DNA from: DATEJJ01 sp039649115
Lineage (GTDB): Bacteria > Actinomycetota > Actinomycetes > Mycobacteriales > Micromonosporaceae
Direction of reading: 5' to 3'
NCBI GenBank assembly: GCA_039649115.1
Contig: JBBWZQ010000036.1
Span: 22,589 to 86,588 of the forward strand
DNA: 64,000 bases
The notes under the pieces are model-generated. The model did not search any database. It saw only the letters and a program-made list of their open reading frames with translations, and had not been told where the DNA came from. This document shows, in pieces, positions 1-8,618 of the stretch. How positions within the stretch are numbered: position 1 is the first letter of the stretch; each line of letters opens with the position of its first letter. Both the position numbers and the translations under genes were made by a program.

Positions 1-1110
1 GTAGAAGTACGTCGTCCCGGACTTGAGGCCGGTGTCGGTGAACGTCGTGGTGGTGCCGCTGGTGGTACCCACCGCGGCAACGGCCTCGCCGTCGGACTTC
101 GTGCCGCGGTAGACCCGGTACGACGTCGGGCTGCCGCTGGTGCTCGCGGCCCAGTGCAGCGTCACGGATCCAGGCGCCACGGCGGCGGTCAGGCTCGCCG
201 GCCCACCGGGCACGGACGCGGTCGCCGGCGTGACGGTCATCTCGTCCACTCTGGACAGTCCGTGGTCGGACACCGCGAACTGGGTGATGGCGTTGACTCC
301 GGCGTTGAGGTGTACCTGGAGGAACGAGTGCTGGTAGGTCTCGAAACTGCCGGTGATCGGGAAACTCTGGGTGCTCGTGATGACGGTGCCGTTGACGGAC
401 AGGCCCATCTGCCGGTTGTTGACCCCGGGGAACAGGCCACCCTGGAACGCGTACCGCCAGTCCACTGTGTACAGTCCGGCGGCCGGTACGACGACGTTGT
501 TGAAGGTCATCGTGCCCTCGCGCGCGTAGGCCATGTCGACCACCCGGCCGCCGGGCGAGGCCGCCGCCGAGGAGCCGAGCACCTGCGGGAACCAACCGGT
601 CAGGGTCTGGAACCAGTCGAACCCGCCGAGCCGGGCGTCCTTGCAGTAATAGACCATGCCGTTGCCGACCGGGGTGCCCGGCACGCCGCCGCCGGTGCTG
701 GCGGGTGGCGGCGTCTTGGACGCGTCCTCGTCGGTGCGGGCGGACTCGCCGGCCGCGTTGACCGCGGTGAGCTGGTAGAAGTAGATGGGCGTGGGGCTGA
801 GGTTCCTGTCGGTGTAGGTCGTGCCGGTGGTCGTCGCGATCGGGGTGGTCCCCTCGCCGCCCGCCGCGGTGCCCCGGTAGATGCGGTAACTGGTGGCCGC
901 GGGGCTCGCCGGCCAGCTGATGGTGATCGACGAGTCGGCGTTGGCGTGCAGCTCCAGATCGGCCGGGGGTGCCGGCACGGCCAGGGCAGCCGCCGGCGTC
1001 AGCGTCTGTGCCCCGGCCGCGGAGACGCCGAGGCCGAGGATGGCGAGGCCGAGGATGGCGAGCAGGGCGACGGACATGGTGACGGTCAGGCGTCGTGCGT
1101 TGTCCCTCAT
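1..1110 (-). CDS. Secreted FN3 / carbohydrate-binding-module protein (partial, left edge)
   Basis: First 370 residues of a gene that leaves the window. It starts at an ATG at 1110 with a Sec-type signal peptide (basic MRDNARR, hydrophobic core, likely cleavage near residue 34), so the product is exported. A fibronectin type III domain lies at about 48-135. A Pro/Gly linker follows, then a beta-sandwich region at about 150-295 that resembles CBM35/CBM6-type carbohydrate-binding modules, and a second FN3 domain from about 300. No catalytic domain is visible; one may lie beyond the edge. Two LacI-operator-like sites sit directly upstream and resemble the site before the sugar ABC operon at 7200. 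Co-regulation with that operon is likely, which points to a role in extracellular polysaccharide breakdown. Confidence 0.75.
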   Translation of the reverse strand, partial: MRDNARRLTVTMSVALLAILGLAILGLGVSAAGAQTLTPAAALAVPAPPADLELHANADSSITISWPASPAATSYRIYRGTAAGGEGTTPIATTTGTTYTDRNLSPTPIYFYQLTAVNAAGESARTDEDASKTPPPASTGGGVPGTPVGNGMVYYCKDARLGGFDWFQTLTGWFPQVLGSSAAASPGGRVVDMAYAREGTMTFNNVVVPAAGLYTVDWRYAFQGGLFPGVNNRQMGLSVNGTVITSTQSFPITGSFETYQHSFLQVHLNAGVNAITQFAVSDHGLSRVDEMTVTPATASVPGGPASLTAAVAPGSVTLHWAASTSGSPTSYRVYRGTKSDGEAVAAVGTTSGTTTTFTDTGLKSGTTYFY

Positions 1111-1150
1111 GGTGCGCTCCGGTGCATAGTGGACGGTGGTAGCGCGATGC

Positions 1151-1195
1151 TTGGAAACGCTAGCCACCGGCACAGAGCGCAACAAGCGCTTGCCA
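1151..1195. promoter_or_regulatory. Two LacI-family operator-like sites upstream of the FN3/CBM gene
   Basis: Two 16-base elements, TTGGAAACGCTAGCCA (1151-1166) and CAACAAGCGCTTGCCA (1180-1195). Each matches 11 of 16 positions of the near-perfect palindrome at 7261-7276 in front of the sugar ABC operon. A further half-site, TTTGCCAAC, lies at 1199-1207. The central CG with flanking AA/TT and outer TGCCA is the usual shape of LacI/GalR operators. The LacI-type protein encoded at 7328 is the obvious candidate binder; this is inference. Confidence 0.55.
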
Positions 1196-1227
1196 GTATT
1201 TGCCAACATGAATCACCGGAAGCCGGC

Positions 1228-2082
1228 TCACGCCGGGGCGAGGCGGGACCGGATGCCGCGCAAATACGCGAGATTGTCCCGGGTGCGCTCCTCCAGCGGC
1301 AGCTCGGTGGAGAAGTCCTCGACGGTGACCCAGCCGTCGTATCCGTACGCGTGCAGCGCCCGGAAGTACCCCTCGATGTCGGCCTGGCCGCCGCGCAGGG
1401 TGGCCCACTCGGCGGTCCAGGTGGTCGAGCCGTCGGCCGTGCGCCCGGCCGGCCGCCACGCCACGTTCTTGACGTGCACGTGCGCCAGGTAGGGTCCGAG
1501 CATCTGGAAGCCGGCGAGCGGATCCTCCTGGCCCTCGATCACCAGGTTGCCGATGTCGTGGATGACCCCCACATGCGCCGGGTCGAGCCCGTCGAGCAGC
1601 CGGACCGCGGCGGAGGCGGACGCGACGATCGTCCGGTGGTGCAGTTCCACCAGCGCGGTCACGCCGTGCCGGGCCGCCTCGCCGGCGACCCACTCCAGGT
1701 CGCGCCGGGTGGCGTGGAACAGTTCGCGGTAGTCGCCGGAGCCGATCGCCGGCATGGTCACCCGTACCCGGCCGGCATCCAGAGCACCGGTGGCCGCCAG
1801 CAGGCGGGCCACGTTCGGCCGGTCGGAGCTGGGCACATAACCGCCGATGCCGGAGCACGCCAGGCCGGCGTCGCGGGTGATCCGCACGATGTCCGGCAGG
1901 CTGGCCTCCAACCCGGCCAGCGGCCAGGTCGCCCGGTTGCCGGCCCAGAATCCGGGTACCGGCGCGTCCTGCTGGTCGGTGACCCGCCACTCGATGCCGT
2001 CCCAGCCCTGGACGGCGAGGATGCTCGCCACCTCGGCCGGTGCCCACTGCGGCGTGGAAGCGGTGAAGACCGAGAACCTCAC
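1228..2082 (-). CDS. Sugar phosphate isomerase/epimerase (AP-endonuclease-2-like TIM barrel)
   Basis: 284 residues, last gene of the sugar ABC operon. GTG start at 2082 overlaps the stop of the upstream dehydrogenase by 4 bases, so translation is coupled. The fold is the xylose-isomerase-like TIM barrel. Metal-ligand motifs are visible in order: ALVELHH, VIHDIGN, AHVHVKN and TVEDFS, which supply the Glu-Asp-His-Glu set. Members of this family isomerise or epimerise keto-sugars and inositols, often after oxidation by a Gfo/Idh enzyme such as the one encoded immediately upstream. The substrate cannot be read from the sequence. A second, divergent paralogue lies two genes upstream, so the pathway probably has two isomerisation or lyase steps. 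Confidence 0.85.
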   Translation of the reverse strand: MRFSVFTASTPQWAPAEVASILAVQGWDGIEWRVTDQQDAPVPGFWAGNRATWPLAGLEASLPDIVRITRDAGLACSGIGGYVPSSDRPNVARLLAATGALDAGRVRVTMPAIGSGDYRELFHATRRDLEWVAGEAARHGVTALVELHHRTIVASASAAVRLLDGLDPAHVGVIHDIGNLVIEGQEDPLAGFQMLGPYLAHVHVKNVAWRPAGRTADGSTTWTAEWATLRGGQADIEGYFRALHAYGYDGWVTVEDFSTELPLEERTRDNLAYLRGIRSRLAPA

Positions 2083-3218
2083 TGCGCATTCTCCCAACCC
2101 TCGATGCTGACAGCGACGTCGTCGTACCCGCCCGCGACCACCTCGGGCACGGCGACCGGCCGGCGCAGCGTCGCGGACAGGTACACGGCCCGCACGGTGG
2201 CCAGCGCGAGCAGGCCGTCGGCGATGGTGACCATGGCCGGGCGGTGCGACTCGACAGCCGCGGCGATGTCCCGGTACTGGCGCAGGTGCGCGACGACGAA
2301 GGCGTCCGGCGGCTTGGCGTCGCCGTACCGCTCGCCCGCCGGTACCACCTGGGCCGCCTGGTTGGCCGGCTGGTGCGGCTCGTCGGCGCCGTCCGGCGCG
2401 GCGTGGAAGTACTCCAGTTGATCGTCGTGAATGACCGCCGACCCCCGCGACCCGTGCACCTGCACCCGCACCGAAAGCCCCGGATAAGCAGCCGTCGTGG
2501 CATGCACCACCCCGACCGCGCCCGATTCGAACGCGACCGTCGCGGTGGCCACGTCTTCCACGTCGATGCCGGTGTGCGCGTAGCGGCCGGCCCGCGCGTA
2601 CACCTCGACGGGGCGACCGAGCAGCCAGAGCATCAGATCGACGGTGTGCACGCCCTGGTTCATCAGCGCACCGCCGCCGTCCAGCCGCCAGGTGCCCCGC
2701 CAGCCGGCCGAGTCGTAGTACGCCTGGCTGCGCCACCAGGCCACCGAGCCGACCGCGGAGCCGACCCGGCCGAACCGGCCGGCGGCGACCGCCTCGGCCA
2801 CCGCCACGCTGGCCGGGTCGAACCGGTGCTGGCTGATCACCGAGGTGACCAACCCACGCGCCTGCGCGGCGGCGGCCAGGTCGGCCAGCCGGCGGGCGCG
2901 CGGCAGCGTCACGTCGAGCGGTTTCTCGATCACCACGTGCCGACCGGCGTCGATGGCCGCCTCGGCGTCCTCGGCGTGCCGGCCGCTCGGCGTGCAGATG
3001 GCGACCAGGTCGAAGCCGCCCACCCCGAGAGCGTCGCGGAGCGAGGCGTAGCGGGCGGGCTCGGCAGCGGCAGCGCCGGCGACCTGGCGGGCCAACTCCC
3101 GGCCCGCGTCCTCAATCGGGTCGACCACCGCGGTGACCCGCAGGTCGGGGTGGCGACCGATCGCCGCGGCGTGGTTGCGGCCGATGATGCCGCTGCCGAC
3201 GATGGCGACGTCGATCAC
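2079..3218 (-). CDS. Gfo/Idh/MocA family NAD(P)-dependent oxidoreductase
   Basis: 379 residues. GTG start at 3218 chosen because the Rossmann motif IVGSGIIGRNHAA follows almost at once; longer reading upstream is not needed. The GxGxxG dinucleotide-binding motif is at about 7-12. The EKPLDV lysine motif typical of the family is at about 95, and a GVHTVDLMLWL segment near residue 180 carries the catalytic-region histidine. Such enzymes oxidise or reduce sugars, sugar acids or inositols in the cytoplasm. The gene sits between two TIM-barrel isomerase genes and is 4-base coupled to the downstream one, which suggests an oxidation-isomerisation route for the sugar imported by the ABC system of the same operon. 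Confidence 0.87.
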   Translation of the reverse strand: MIDVAIVGSGIIGRNHAAAIGRHPDLRVTAVVDPIEDAGRELARQVAGAAAAEPARYASLRDALGVGGFDLVAICTPSGRHAEDAEAAIDAGRHVVIEKPLDVTLPRARRLADLAAAAQARGLVTSVISQHRFDPASVAVAEAVAAGRFGRVGSAVGSVAWWRSQAYYDSAGWRGTWRLDGGGALMNQGVHTVDLMLWLLGRPVEVYARAGRYAHTGIDVEDVATATVAFESGAVGVVHATTAAYPGLSVRVQVHGSRGSAVIHDDQLEYFHAAPDGADEPHQPANQAAQVVPAGERYGDAKPPDAFVVAHLRQYRDIAAAVESHRPAMVTIADGLLALATVRAVYLSATLRRPVAVPEVVAGGYDDVAVSIEGWENAQ

Positions 3219-3252
3219 GTTGTCTCCGCCGCGGAAAAGTGCGCGTCGTCGA

Positions 3253-4086
3253 TCATGCCAGTTGAACTCCAATCGCGGCTGTGAGGGCGGCGAACGCCCG
3301 GGCGGCGCGGCCGAAAGCCGCGGGGCCGGAGAAGCCGCCGAGGTCGTGCGCGTGCGCCAGATGCGGCTCCAGCGAGGCGAAGCCGGCGTACCCGTCGTCG
3401 CGCAGCGCGGTGAGCGTCTCCAGCAGCTCACCGTCGCCCTCGCCCGCCGGCACCACCCCGCCGGTAGCGGCCAGCGCATCCTTGATCTGCAGATACTCCA
3501 GGTGGGGCCGGAGCAGCGCATAGCCGTCGGTGAACGGCCGCACCCCGACCTGCACGAAGTTGGCGCTGTCCCAGGCCACCCGCAGCGCCGCGGATCCCAC
3601 CGACTCCACGACATCCAGCACGCGTTCGGGGATGTCGCCGTAGATGGCCTTTTCATTTTCGTGTACCAGCACCAGCCGCTCCCGCTCCGCCAGCTCGGCG
3701 AAGCCGCGCATCCGGCGCAGTACGCCGTCCCGGACCGCCTCGACCGGCACGCCCTGCGGGCGGTAGAACGAAAACAGCCGGATGTACCCGGCGTCCAGCC
3801 GGTGCGCCGCGGCCACCGCCCGGCCCAGCCGGGTCAGTTCGGCGTCCGGGTCGCCGTACACGTCGACCTTGCCGATCGGCGAGGCGACGGCCGAGACCGC
3901 GATCCCGCGCCCGCCGACCAGCCTGGCGAGCCGGTCGAGCTGCTCGTCGGTCAGCTCCACCACGTTGACGCCCCAGGCGCTGCGTACCTCGATGTGCCGG
4001 GCGCCGAGCGCCTGCAGCACGCTGAGTTGCACCACCGGGTCGGGATCGATCTCGTCGCCGAAGCCGCTGAGAGTCCAGGTCGTCAC
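3253..4086 (-). CDS. Sugar phosphate isomerase/epimerase (second TIM barrel)
   Basis: 277 residues. GTG start at 4086 overlaps the stop of the permease gene by 4 bases, and an AGGAG-like ribosome site lies inside the permease end. Family metal-binding motifs are visible: LVHENEK (Glu), VAWDSANF (Asp), EYLQIKD and SLEPHL (Glu). The domain is the xylose-isomerase-like TIM barrel, like the product at 1228-2082, but the two share little obvious sequence and so probably act on different intermediates. There are 34 bases between its stop and the next start, the largest gap in the operon. Function inferred: isomerase or epimerase of the imported sugar; substrate unknown. Confidence 0.85.
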   Translation of the reverse strand: MTTWTLSGFGDEIDPDPVVQLSVLQALGARHIEVRSAWGVNVVELTDEQLDRLARLVGGRGIAVSAVASPIGKVDVYGDPDAELTRLGRAVAAAHRLDAGYIRLFSFYRPQGVPVEAVRDGVLRRMRGFAELAERERLVLVHENEKAIYGDIPERVLDVVESVGSAALRVAWDSANFVQVGVRPFTDGYALLRPHLEYLQIKDALAATGGVVPAGEGDGELLETLTALRDDGYAGFASLEPHLAHAHDLGGFSGPAAFGRAARAFAALTAAIGVQLA

Positions 4087-4964
4087 TTCACTCCTCCGGC
4101 GGCCAGGCCGCCCACCAGATACCGCTGGAACACCAGATACAGAACCACCACCGGCAGCGCGCAGACCAGCGAGGCGGCCATCAGCTGGCCGTAGGGCGGG
4201 ATGGCGCCGCCCTCCTGCGAGACGCCGAACAACTGCAGCGACACCGCGACGGTGCGGGTCTGCTGGTCGGTCATGACCGACGCGAACAGCACGTCGTTCC
4301 AGCCGAGCAGGAAGGCGAAGATGCTGGACACGATCAGGCCGGGCCAGCTCAGCGGCACCACGATCCGGGTCAGGACGCGCCAGGAGGACGCGCCGTCGAT
4401 CCGGGCCGCCTCGTCCAGTTCGGCCGGCAGACCGCGCAGGTAGGTCACCATCACCCAGGTGGAGAACGGCAGCGCGAATGTCAGGTACGTGGTGAACAGC
4501 GCGGCGCGGGTACCGACCAGCTGGACACCGAGCTGGGTGCCGATGCTGGAGAACAGCACGAACACCGGCAACAGCAGCAGCGTGCCGGGGACGCTCTGCA
4601 GCGCCAGCAGCCCGCGCAGGATGGTCAGCCGGCCGAAGAACGCGTGGCGCACCAGCACGTACCCGGTGGCGACCGCGATCAGCGCGCTGAGCACCGCCAC
4701 CGCGCCGGCCACCAGCAGGCTGTTCACCAGCCCGTCGCCGAGCCGCACGGTGGACCAGATCCGGACGTAGTTGCCCGGGGTGAAGCGGCTGGGCCACAAC
4801 TCGCCGGCGACCACCGACAGGTCGGAGTTCACCGACGCCGCCAGCATGTACAGCACCGGGGCGAGGACCAGCACCAGCAGTACCCCGACGATCGATGCCT
4901 GCAGCCAGCGCGGCAGGAGGCGATCGGCGGCGGGTGCCTGGCGGCGGCGCCTGGTCGGTGTCAT
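4083..4964 (-). CDS. Carbohydrate ABC transporter permease, MalG type
   Basis: 293 residues with six predicted membrane segments. The binding-protein-dependent permease loop (EAA motif) appears as DEAARIDGASSW near residue 190. ATG at 4964 overlaps the previous stop by 4 bases (ATGA). It pairs with the MalF-type permease just upstream and the lipoprotein encoded at 7200 to import a sugar. No ATPase gene is present in the operon, so the importer presumably shares an MsiK-type ATPase encoded elsewhere, as is common for actinomycete sugar importers. Confidence 0.93.
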   Translation of the reverse strand: MTPTRRRRQAPAADRLLPRWLQASIVGVLLVLVLAPVLYMLAASVNSDLSVVAGELWPSRFTPGNYVRIWSTVRLGDGLVNSLLVAGAVAVLSALIAVATGYVLVRHAFFGRLTILRGLLALQSVPGTLLLLPVFVLFSSIGTQLGVQLVGTRAALFTTYLTFALPFSTWVMVTYLRGLPAELDEAARIDGASSWRVLTRIVVPLSWPGLIVSSIFAFLLGWNDVLFASVMTDQQTRTVAVSLQLFGVSQEGGAIPPYGQLMAASLVCALPVVVLYLVFQRYLVGGLAAGGVK

Positions 4965-5863
4965 CGGGATCCGCTCTCCCCCGCCGTGTTGAGCCGCACG
5001 GCGCGCAGGTACCCGGCCAGCGGGACGGCGATGAGCAACAGCGAGATGACCGCCATCGCCGCGCTGAGCCCGAATTCGGAGTTCTGGAAACTCTCCACAT
5101 AGGTCAGTACCGGCAGCACCGCCACGTCGTGCGGGCTGGGCACGCCGAAGAGCACGAACGGCAGCGTGAAGCTGTTGATGTTGTGCAGGAAGGCGACGAC
5201 GACACCGAGCGACACCGGGCCGCGCAGGAACGGGAAGACGACGTAGCGCAGCTTCGCCCACCAGCCGGCACCGTCCAGCGCGGCCGCCTCGTGCAGCGCC
5301 GGGTCGACCGCCTGCAGGCCGGCCAGGGCCAGCAGGTACAGCAGCGGCCAGGAACTCCAGATCTGCACGAGTACCAGTGTCCAGAACGACTTCGGCCCGT
5401 TGAGCCACAGCCCGCCGTGCACACCGCCGTGCAGCAGCAGGCGGTTGGCGATGCCACCGGGCTGCAGGACGATCCGCCAGATGGTGCCCACCACGAACGC
5501 CGGCAGCACGTACGGGATCAGCAGGACCGACCGGACCAGCCCCCGCGCGGGGAACCGGTTGTGTGTCGCCAGCGCGGCGGCCACCCCGACCGGCAGGGTG
5601 ACCACGGTGACGATGACCGCGTACCCCACGCTGACCCCGATCGAGTGCAGCAGCCCCTGGTCCCTGACCGCGTCCGTGTAGTTGCGCAGCGCGATGAACG
5701 GCGCGTGCAGCCAGGCCCGGAAGGTGTACAGGTTCAGGTCGAGCAGCGAGATGTACAGCGCGACGAGCAGCGGGACCACGATCACCAGTACGGTGAGCAG
5801 GCCGCCCGGCAACAGCATCCACAGTGGACGCTGCCGTTGGCTGGCGCGGCGGCGGCCGGTCAC
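4961..5863 (-). CDS. Carbohydrate ABC transporter permease, MalF type
   Basis: 300 residues with about six membrane helices. A short basic N-terminus precedes the first helix. The EAA-loop motif appears as HEAAALDGAGWW near residue 205. The GTG start at 5863 overlaps the stop of the binding-protein gene by 4 bases, and its own stop overlaps the MalG-type gene, so all three transport genes are translationally coupled. Partner of the 4083-4964 permease in the membrane channel of a CUT1-type sugar importer. Confidence 0.93.
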   Translation of the reverse strand: MTGRRRASQRQRPLWMLLPGGLLTVLVIVVPLLVALYISLLDLNLYTFRAWLHAPFIALRNYTDAVRDQGLLHSIGVSVGYAVIVTVVTLPVGVAAALATHNRFPARGLVRSVLLIPYVLPAFVVGTIWRIVLQPGGIANRLLLHGGVHGGLWLNGPKSFWTLVLVQIWSSWPLLYLLALAGLQAVDPALHEAAALDGAGWWAKLRYVVFPFLRGPVSLGVVVAFLHNINSFTLPFVLFGVPSPHDVAVLPVLTYVESFQNSEFGLSAAMAVISLLLIAVPLAGYLRAVRLNTAGESGSR

Positions 5864-7200
5864 TTGGCCTTGTCGACCGCGCCCTGCGCCGTCTTCTGGG
5901 CGGCGGCGATGAGCCCCCGCAGCTTGGCATCGTCGACCTTCCCCGCGGACAGGTCGGGGATCGACTGCACCACGACGTTCACCATCGCCACCTGCACCTG
6001 GCTCCAGCCGCCGTTGAACGGCGTGCCGACCGACTTCGAGGCGGAGTCGACGATCGTGGCCAGCGCCGGATCACCCTCCAGCGCCCTGGCCTCGGCGGCG
6101 TTGGTCGGCAGTTCCCCGAACGTCCGGTAGTACCGGTCCTGCGAGTCCTGGCTGGTCAGCATCTTGACCAGGGCCAGCGCCAGATCCTTGTGCCTGCCGT
6201 ACTTCGCGAGCACGAGGTTGTCCCCGGACAGGATGCTGCTGGCCGCCTTGCCGCCGGCCGGCAGGCTGCCCGCTCCCGGCGGGATCGTGGGCATCAGCGC
6301 ATACGCGTACCTGCCGGCCACCCCCGACTTGTCCAGCGACACCTTGGACGAGGCCGACACCATCGGCAGGAACGCGGCCTTGCCGGCGCCGAAGGCCGCG
6401 ATCGCCTGCGCGTTCTTCCAGCCGACCGCCGCGGGGGCGACCACCTTGTCGGTGGCCAGCCAGCCCAGATAGGTCTGGTACGCCCGGCTCACCGCCGGAT
6501 CGGTGAGCTTGACCGTCCTGCCGTCGACGATCGGGTTGCCGGCCTGGATGCTCATCGCCCAGATGAACTTCCACGGGTCGAAACTGTCGGCGTACCCGAC
6601 GGCCAGACCGTACACGCCGCTGCCGGTGAGCCGCCTGGCCTGGTCGAGCAGGCCGTCCCAGGTGTCCGCCGGCTTGTCGATGCCGGCCGCGGCCAGCAGG
6701 TCCTTGTTGTACGCCATGACGAACGGCCGGCTGGCGAAGGGGATGCCGACCTGGTGGTCGGCGTCCGGGCCGGAGATGCCCAGGGTGGCCGGCAGGAACC
6801 TGTCCCTGCCGCCGATCCTGTTCCAGTCAGCGTCGGTCAGTTGCTCGAACGCGCCGGTCGAGTACGCGGTCGGCGTGAACGTGGTACCGAGGGCGTAGAT
6901 GTCCGGGCCCTGCCCGCTGAGTACCGAAGTCTGGATCTTCGTCAGCTCGTCGTTCGGCGTCGCGAAGGTGTCGAAGCTGACCCGCGCGCCGGTCTCCTTC
7001 TGGAACCGGTCCGACACGTCGCTGAACCACTGCTTCTGCTGCGTCGGGTAGATGTTGTTGGCCCCCACGAGCACGTTGAGCGTCACCCCGGCGCCGCCGC
7101 TGCCGCCGGAGCCGGACCGGCTGGAACTGCCGCAGCCCTGGGTGCCCAGAGCCAGGACGATCGCGGCGGCCAGCACCGTGCGGCCGCGTCTCGCTTTCAT
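5860..7200 (-). CDS. Extracellular sugar-binding lipoprotein of ABC importer
   Basis: 446 residues, first gene of the operon. ATG at 7200 with ribosome site GAGGAG about 8 bases upstream. The signal peptide ends in a lipobox-like LGTQGC (Cys at about 23), then a Ser/Gly-rich linker, so it is a membrane-anchored lipoprotein. The rest is a family-1 extracellular solute-binding fold (residues such as GQGPDIYALG and the C-terminal helical domain). It captures the sugar and delivers it to the MalF/MalG-type permeases. The divergent LacI-type gene and a strong palindrome in the 127-base gap point to sugar-induced expression. Confidence 0.93.
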   Translation of the reverse strand: MKARRGRTVLAAAIVLALGTQGCGSSSRSGSGGSGGAGVTLNVLVGANNIYPTQQKQWFSDVSDRFQKETGARVSFDTFATPNDELTKIQTSVLSGQGPDIYALGTTFTPTAYSTGAFEQLTDADWNRIGGRDRFLPATLGISGPDADHQVGIPFASRPFVMAYNKDLLAAAGIDKPADTWDGLLDQARRLTGSGVYGLAVGYADSFDPWKFIWAMSIQAGNPIVDGRTVKLTDPAVSRAYQTYLGWLATDKVVAPAAVGWKNAQAIAAFGAGKAAFLPMVSASSKVSLDKSGVAGRYAYALMPTIPPGAGSLPAGGKAASSILSGDNLVLAKYGRHKDLALALVKMLTSQDSQDRYYRTFGELPTNAAEARALEGDPALATIVDSASKSVGTPFNGGWSQVQVAMVNVVVQSIPDLSAGKVDDAKLRGLIAAAQKTAQGAVDKAK

Positions 7201-7260
7201 CGGGGTACTCCTCGTCGAGTGGCGGGCGGTTGCCGGCAACGTATCAACGTTCATCGACCC

Positions 7261-7276
7261 TGGCAATCGTTTGCCA
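7261..7276. promoter_or_regulatory. LacI-family operator TGGCAATCGTTTGCCA
   Basis: A 16-base near-perfect palindrome (only the two central-flank bases differ between arms) in the divergent gap between the binding-protein gene (start 7200) and the LacI-type gene (start 7328). Another short palindrome, GTTGCCGGCAAC, lies at 7229-7240, and a half-site AGTTGCCA at 7279-7286. The position allows one repressor to control both directions. Confidence 0.7.
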
Positions 7277-7327
7277 CAAGTTGCCAGGTCGTGGTTGCCT
7301 GTAGCTGCGCGGCTGATAGGAGGAGGC

Positions 7328-8344
7328 ATGGCCGAGCCGGCACCGCACCGCGACCGCCCCGTCACCATCAACGACATCGCCGCGCTGACCGGCGTCGCCG
7401 CGTCCACCGTCTCCCGGGCGCTGAGCAACCCGGGGCGGGTCAGCGCGCCGACCCGCGCGCGCATCCAGGCCGCGGCCCGCGAGCTGAAGTATGTGCCCAA
7501 CACCCAGGCCCGCGCGCTCACCTCGGGCCGCACCGGCACCATCGCGGTGCTCATCTCCGACATCACGAACCCGTTCTACTTCGGCATCCTGCGCGGCACC
7601 CAACAGCAGCTCAAAGCCGCCGGCTACGCGCAACTGCTGATAGACACCGAGGACTCCGGCGAGCACGAGATCGAGATGCTGCACAAGATGCGTCGCTCGC
7701 TCGACGGTGCCCTGCTGGCCGCGTCCCGGCTGCCCGACCGGGCACTGGCCCAACTGGCCACCGAGATCCCGCTGGTCACCATCAACCGCAACGTTCGCGG
7801 CGTGCCCAGTGCGGTGATCGACACCCCGGCCGGCATCGGCCAGGCCGCCGAGCATCTCGTCTCACTCGGCCACCGGGACATCGTGTACGTATCCGGACCC
7901 GCCGCCTCCTGGCCGAACGCCACCCGCTGGCAGGCCATGCGGACCGCCGCCGCCAGGCACGGGCTCGCGTGGCGGCGGGTCGGTCCGTTCCCGCGCGGCC
8001 AGCGATCGGGTACCGCCGCCGCCGACGCGGTGCTCAACACGAGCGCCACCGCCTGTGTCGTCTTCAACGACCTGCTCGCCATCGGCATGCTGACCAGACT
8101 GCGCGAGCGCGGCGTGCGGGTACCGGCGGACATCAGCATCGTCGGCTGTGACGACATCTTCGGCGCCGACTTCTGCAACCCGCCACTGACCACGCTCACC
8201 GCGCCGATCGAGCAGACCGGCCGGGTCGCGGTGGCGATGCTCCTGGCGACGCTGAACGAGCGCTCGACGCCGGCGGTGCGCCGCGCGGTACTGCTGCCGA
8301 CCCACCTGACCGTACGCGAGTCCACCGGCCCGGTACGCGGTTGA
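7328..8344 (+). CDS. LacI/GalR-family transcriptional regulator
   Basis: 338 residues. ATG at 7328 preceded by AGGAGGAGG. The N-terminal LacI-type helix-turn-helix spans about residues 14-60 (TINDIAALTGV, AASTVSRAL), followed by the hinge helix and a periplasmic-binding-protein-like effector domain (GTIAVLISDITNPFY, and the C-terminal IVGCDDIFG segment). The product is a cytoplasmic sugar-responsive repressor. It is divergent from the sugar ABC operon, with the 7261-7276 palindrome between them. It is the likely regulator of that operon, of itself and, by the matching sites at 1151-1195, of the secreted FN3/CBM protein. Confidence 0.93.
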   Translation: MAEPAPHRDRPVTINDIAALTGVAASTVSRALSNPGRVSAPTRARIQAAARELKYVPNTQARALTSGRTGTIAVLISDITNPFYFGILRGTQQQLKAAGYAQLLIDTEDSGEHEIEMLHKMRRSLDGALLAASRLPDRALAQLATEIPLVTINRNVRGVPSAVIDTPAGIGQAAEHLVSLGHRDIVYVSGPAASWPNATRWQAMRTAAARHGLAWRRVGPFPRGQRSGTAAADAVLNTSATACVVFNDLLAIGMLTRLRERGVRVPADISIVGCDDIFGADFCNPPLTTLTAPIEQTGRVAVAMLLATLNERSTPAVRRAVLLPTHLTVRESTGPVRG

Positions 8345-8541
8345 CTCGGCCCCGGAAGGTCGCGGTGGCCCGCCGGGCATGGCGGTCGCACAGACGGGTG
8401 GCACCCGCACCGCAACCGGACTCGCCCGCCCGCGCAACCGTTCCCGGCGGGTGCCGGCTGTCTCGCCGGGCCGTGTTCGGCGAAAGTCGGCGAAGTGCTC
8501 AGCCGCCGGACCGGGAGCGCCGATGGGCACCCCGAGCGGCG

Positions 8542-8568
8542 CCGGGGGACACGTCCCCGATCCCCCGG
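8542..8568. terminator. GC-rich hairpin between convergent genes
   Basis: Perfect 8-base arms CCGGGGGA and TCCCCCGG separated by 11 bases, in the 274-base stretch between the LacI-type gene (ends 8344) and the convergent permease gene (ends 8619). There is no T-run. It may act as a bidirectional terminator. I see no gene in this stretch. Confidence 0.4.
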
Positions 8569-8618
8569 TGCCGCCCCAGGAACCGCCCGGCCACATCCTG
8601 CGCGCCACCGGCCCTTGG

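Noticed and set aside
154..2421. Long plus-strand frame of about 755 codons over the FN3, isomerase and Gfo/Idh genes
   Set aside because: It is the antisense shadow of clear minus-strand genes. The translation is Arg/Gly/Asp-rich with no domain content, as expected for the opposite frame of GC-rich DNA.
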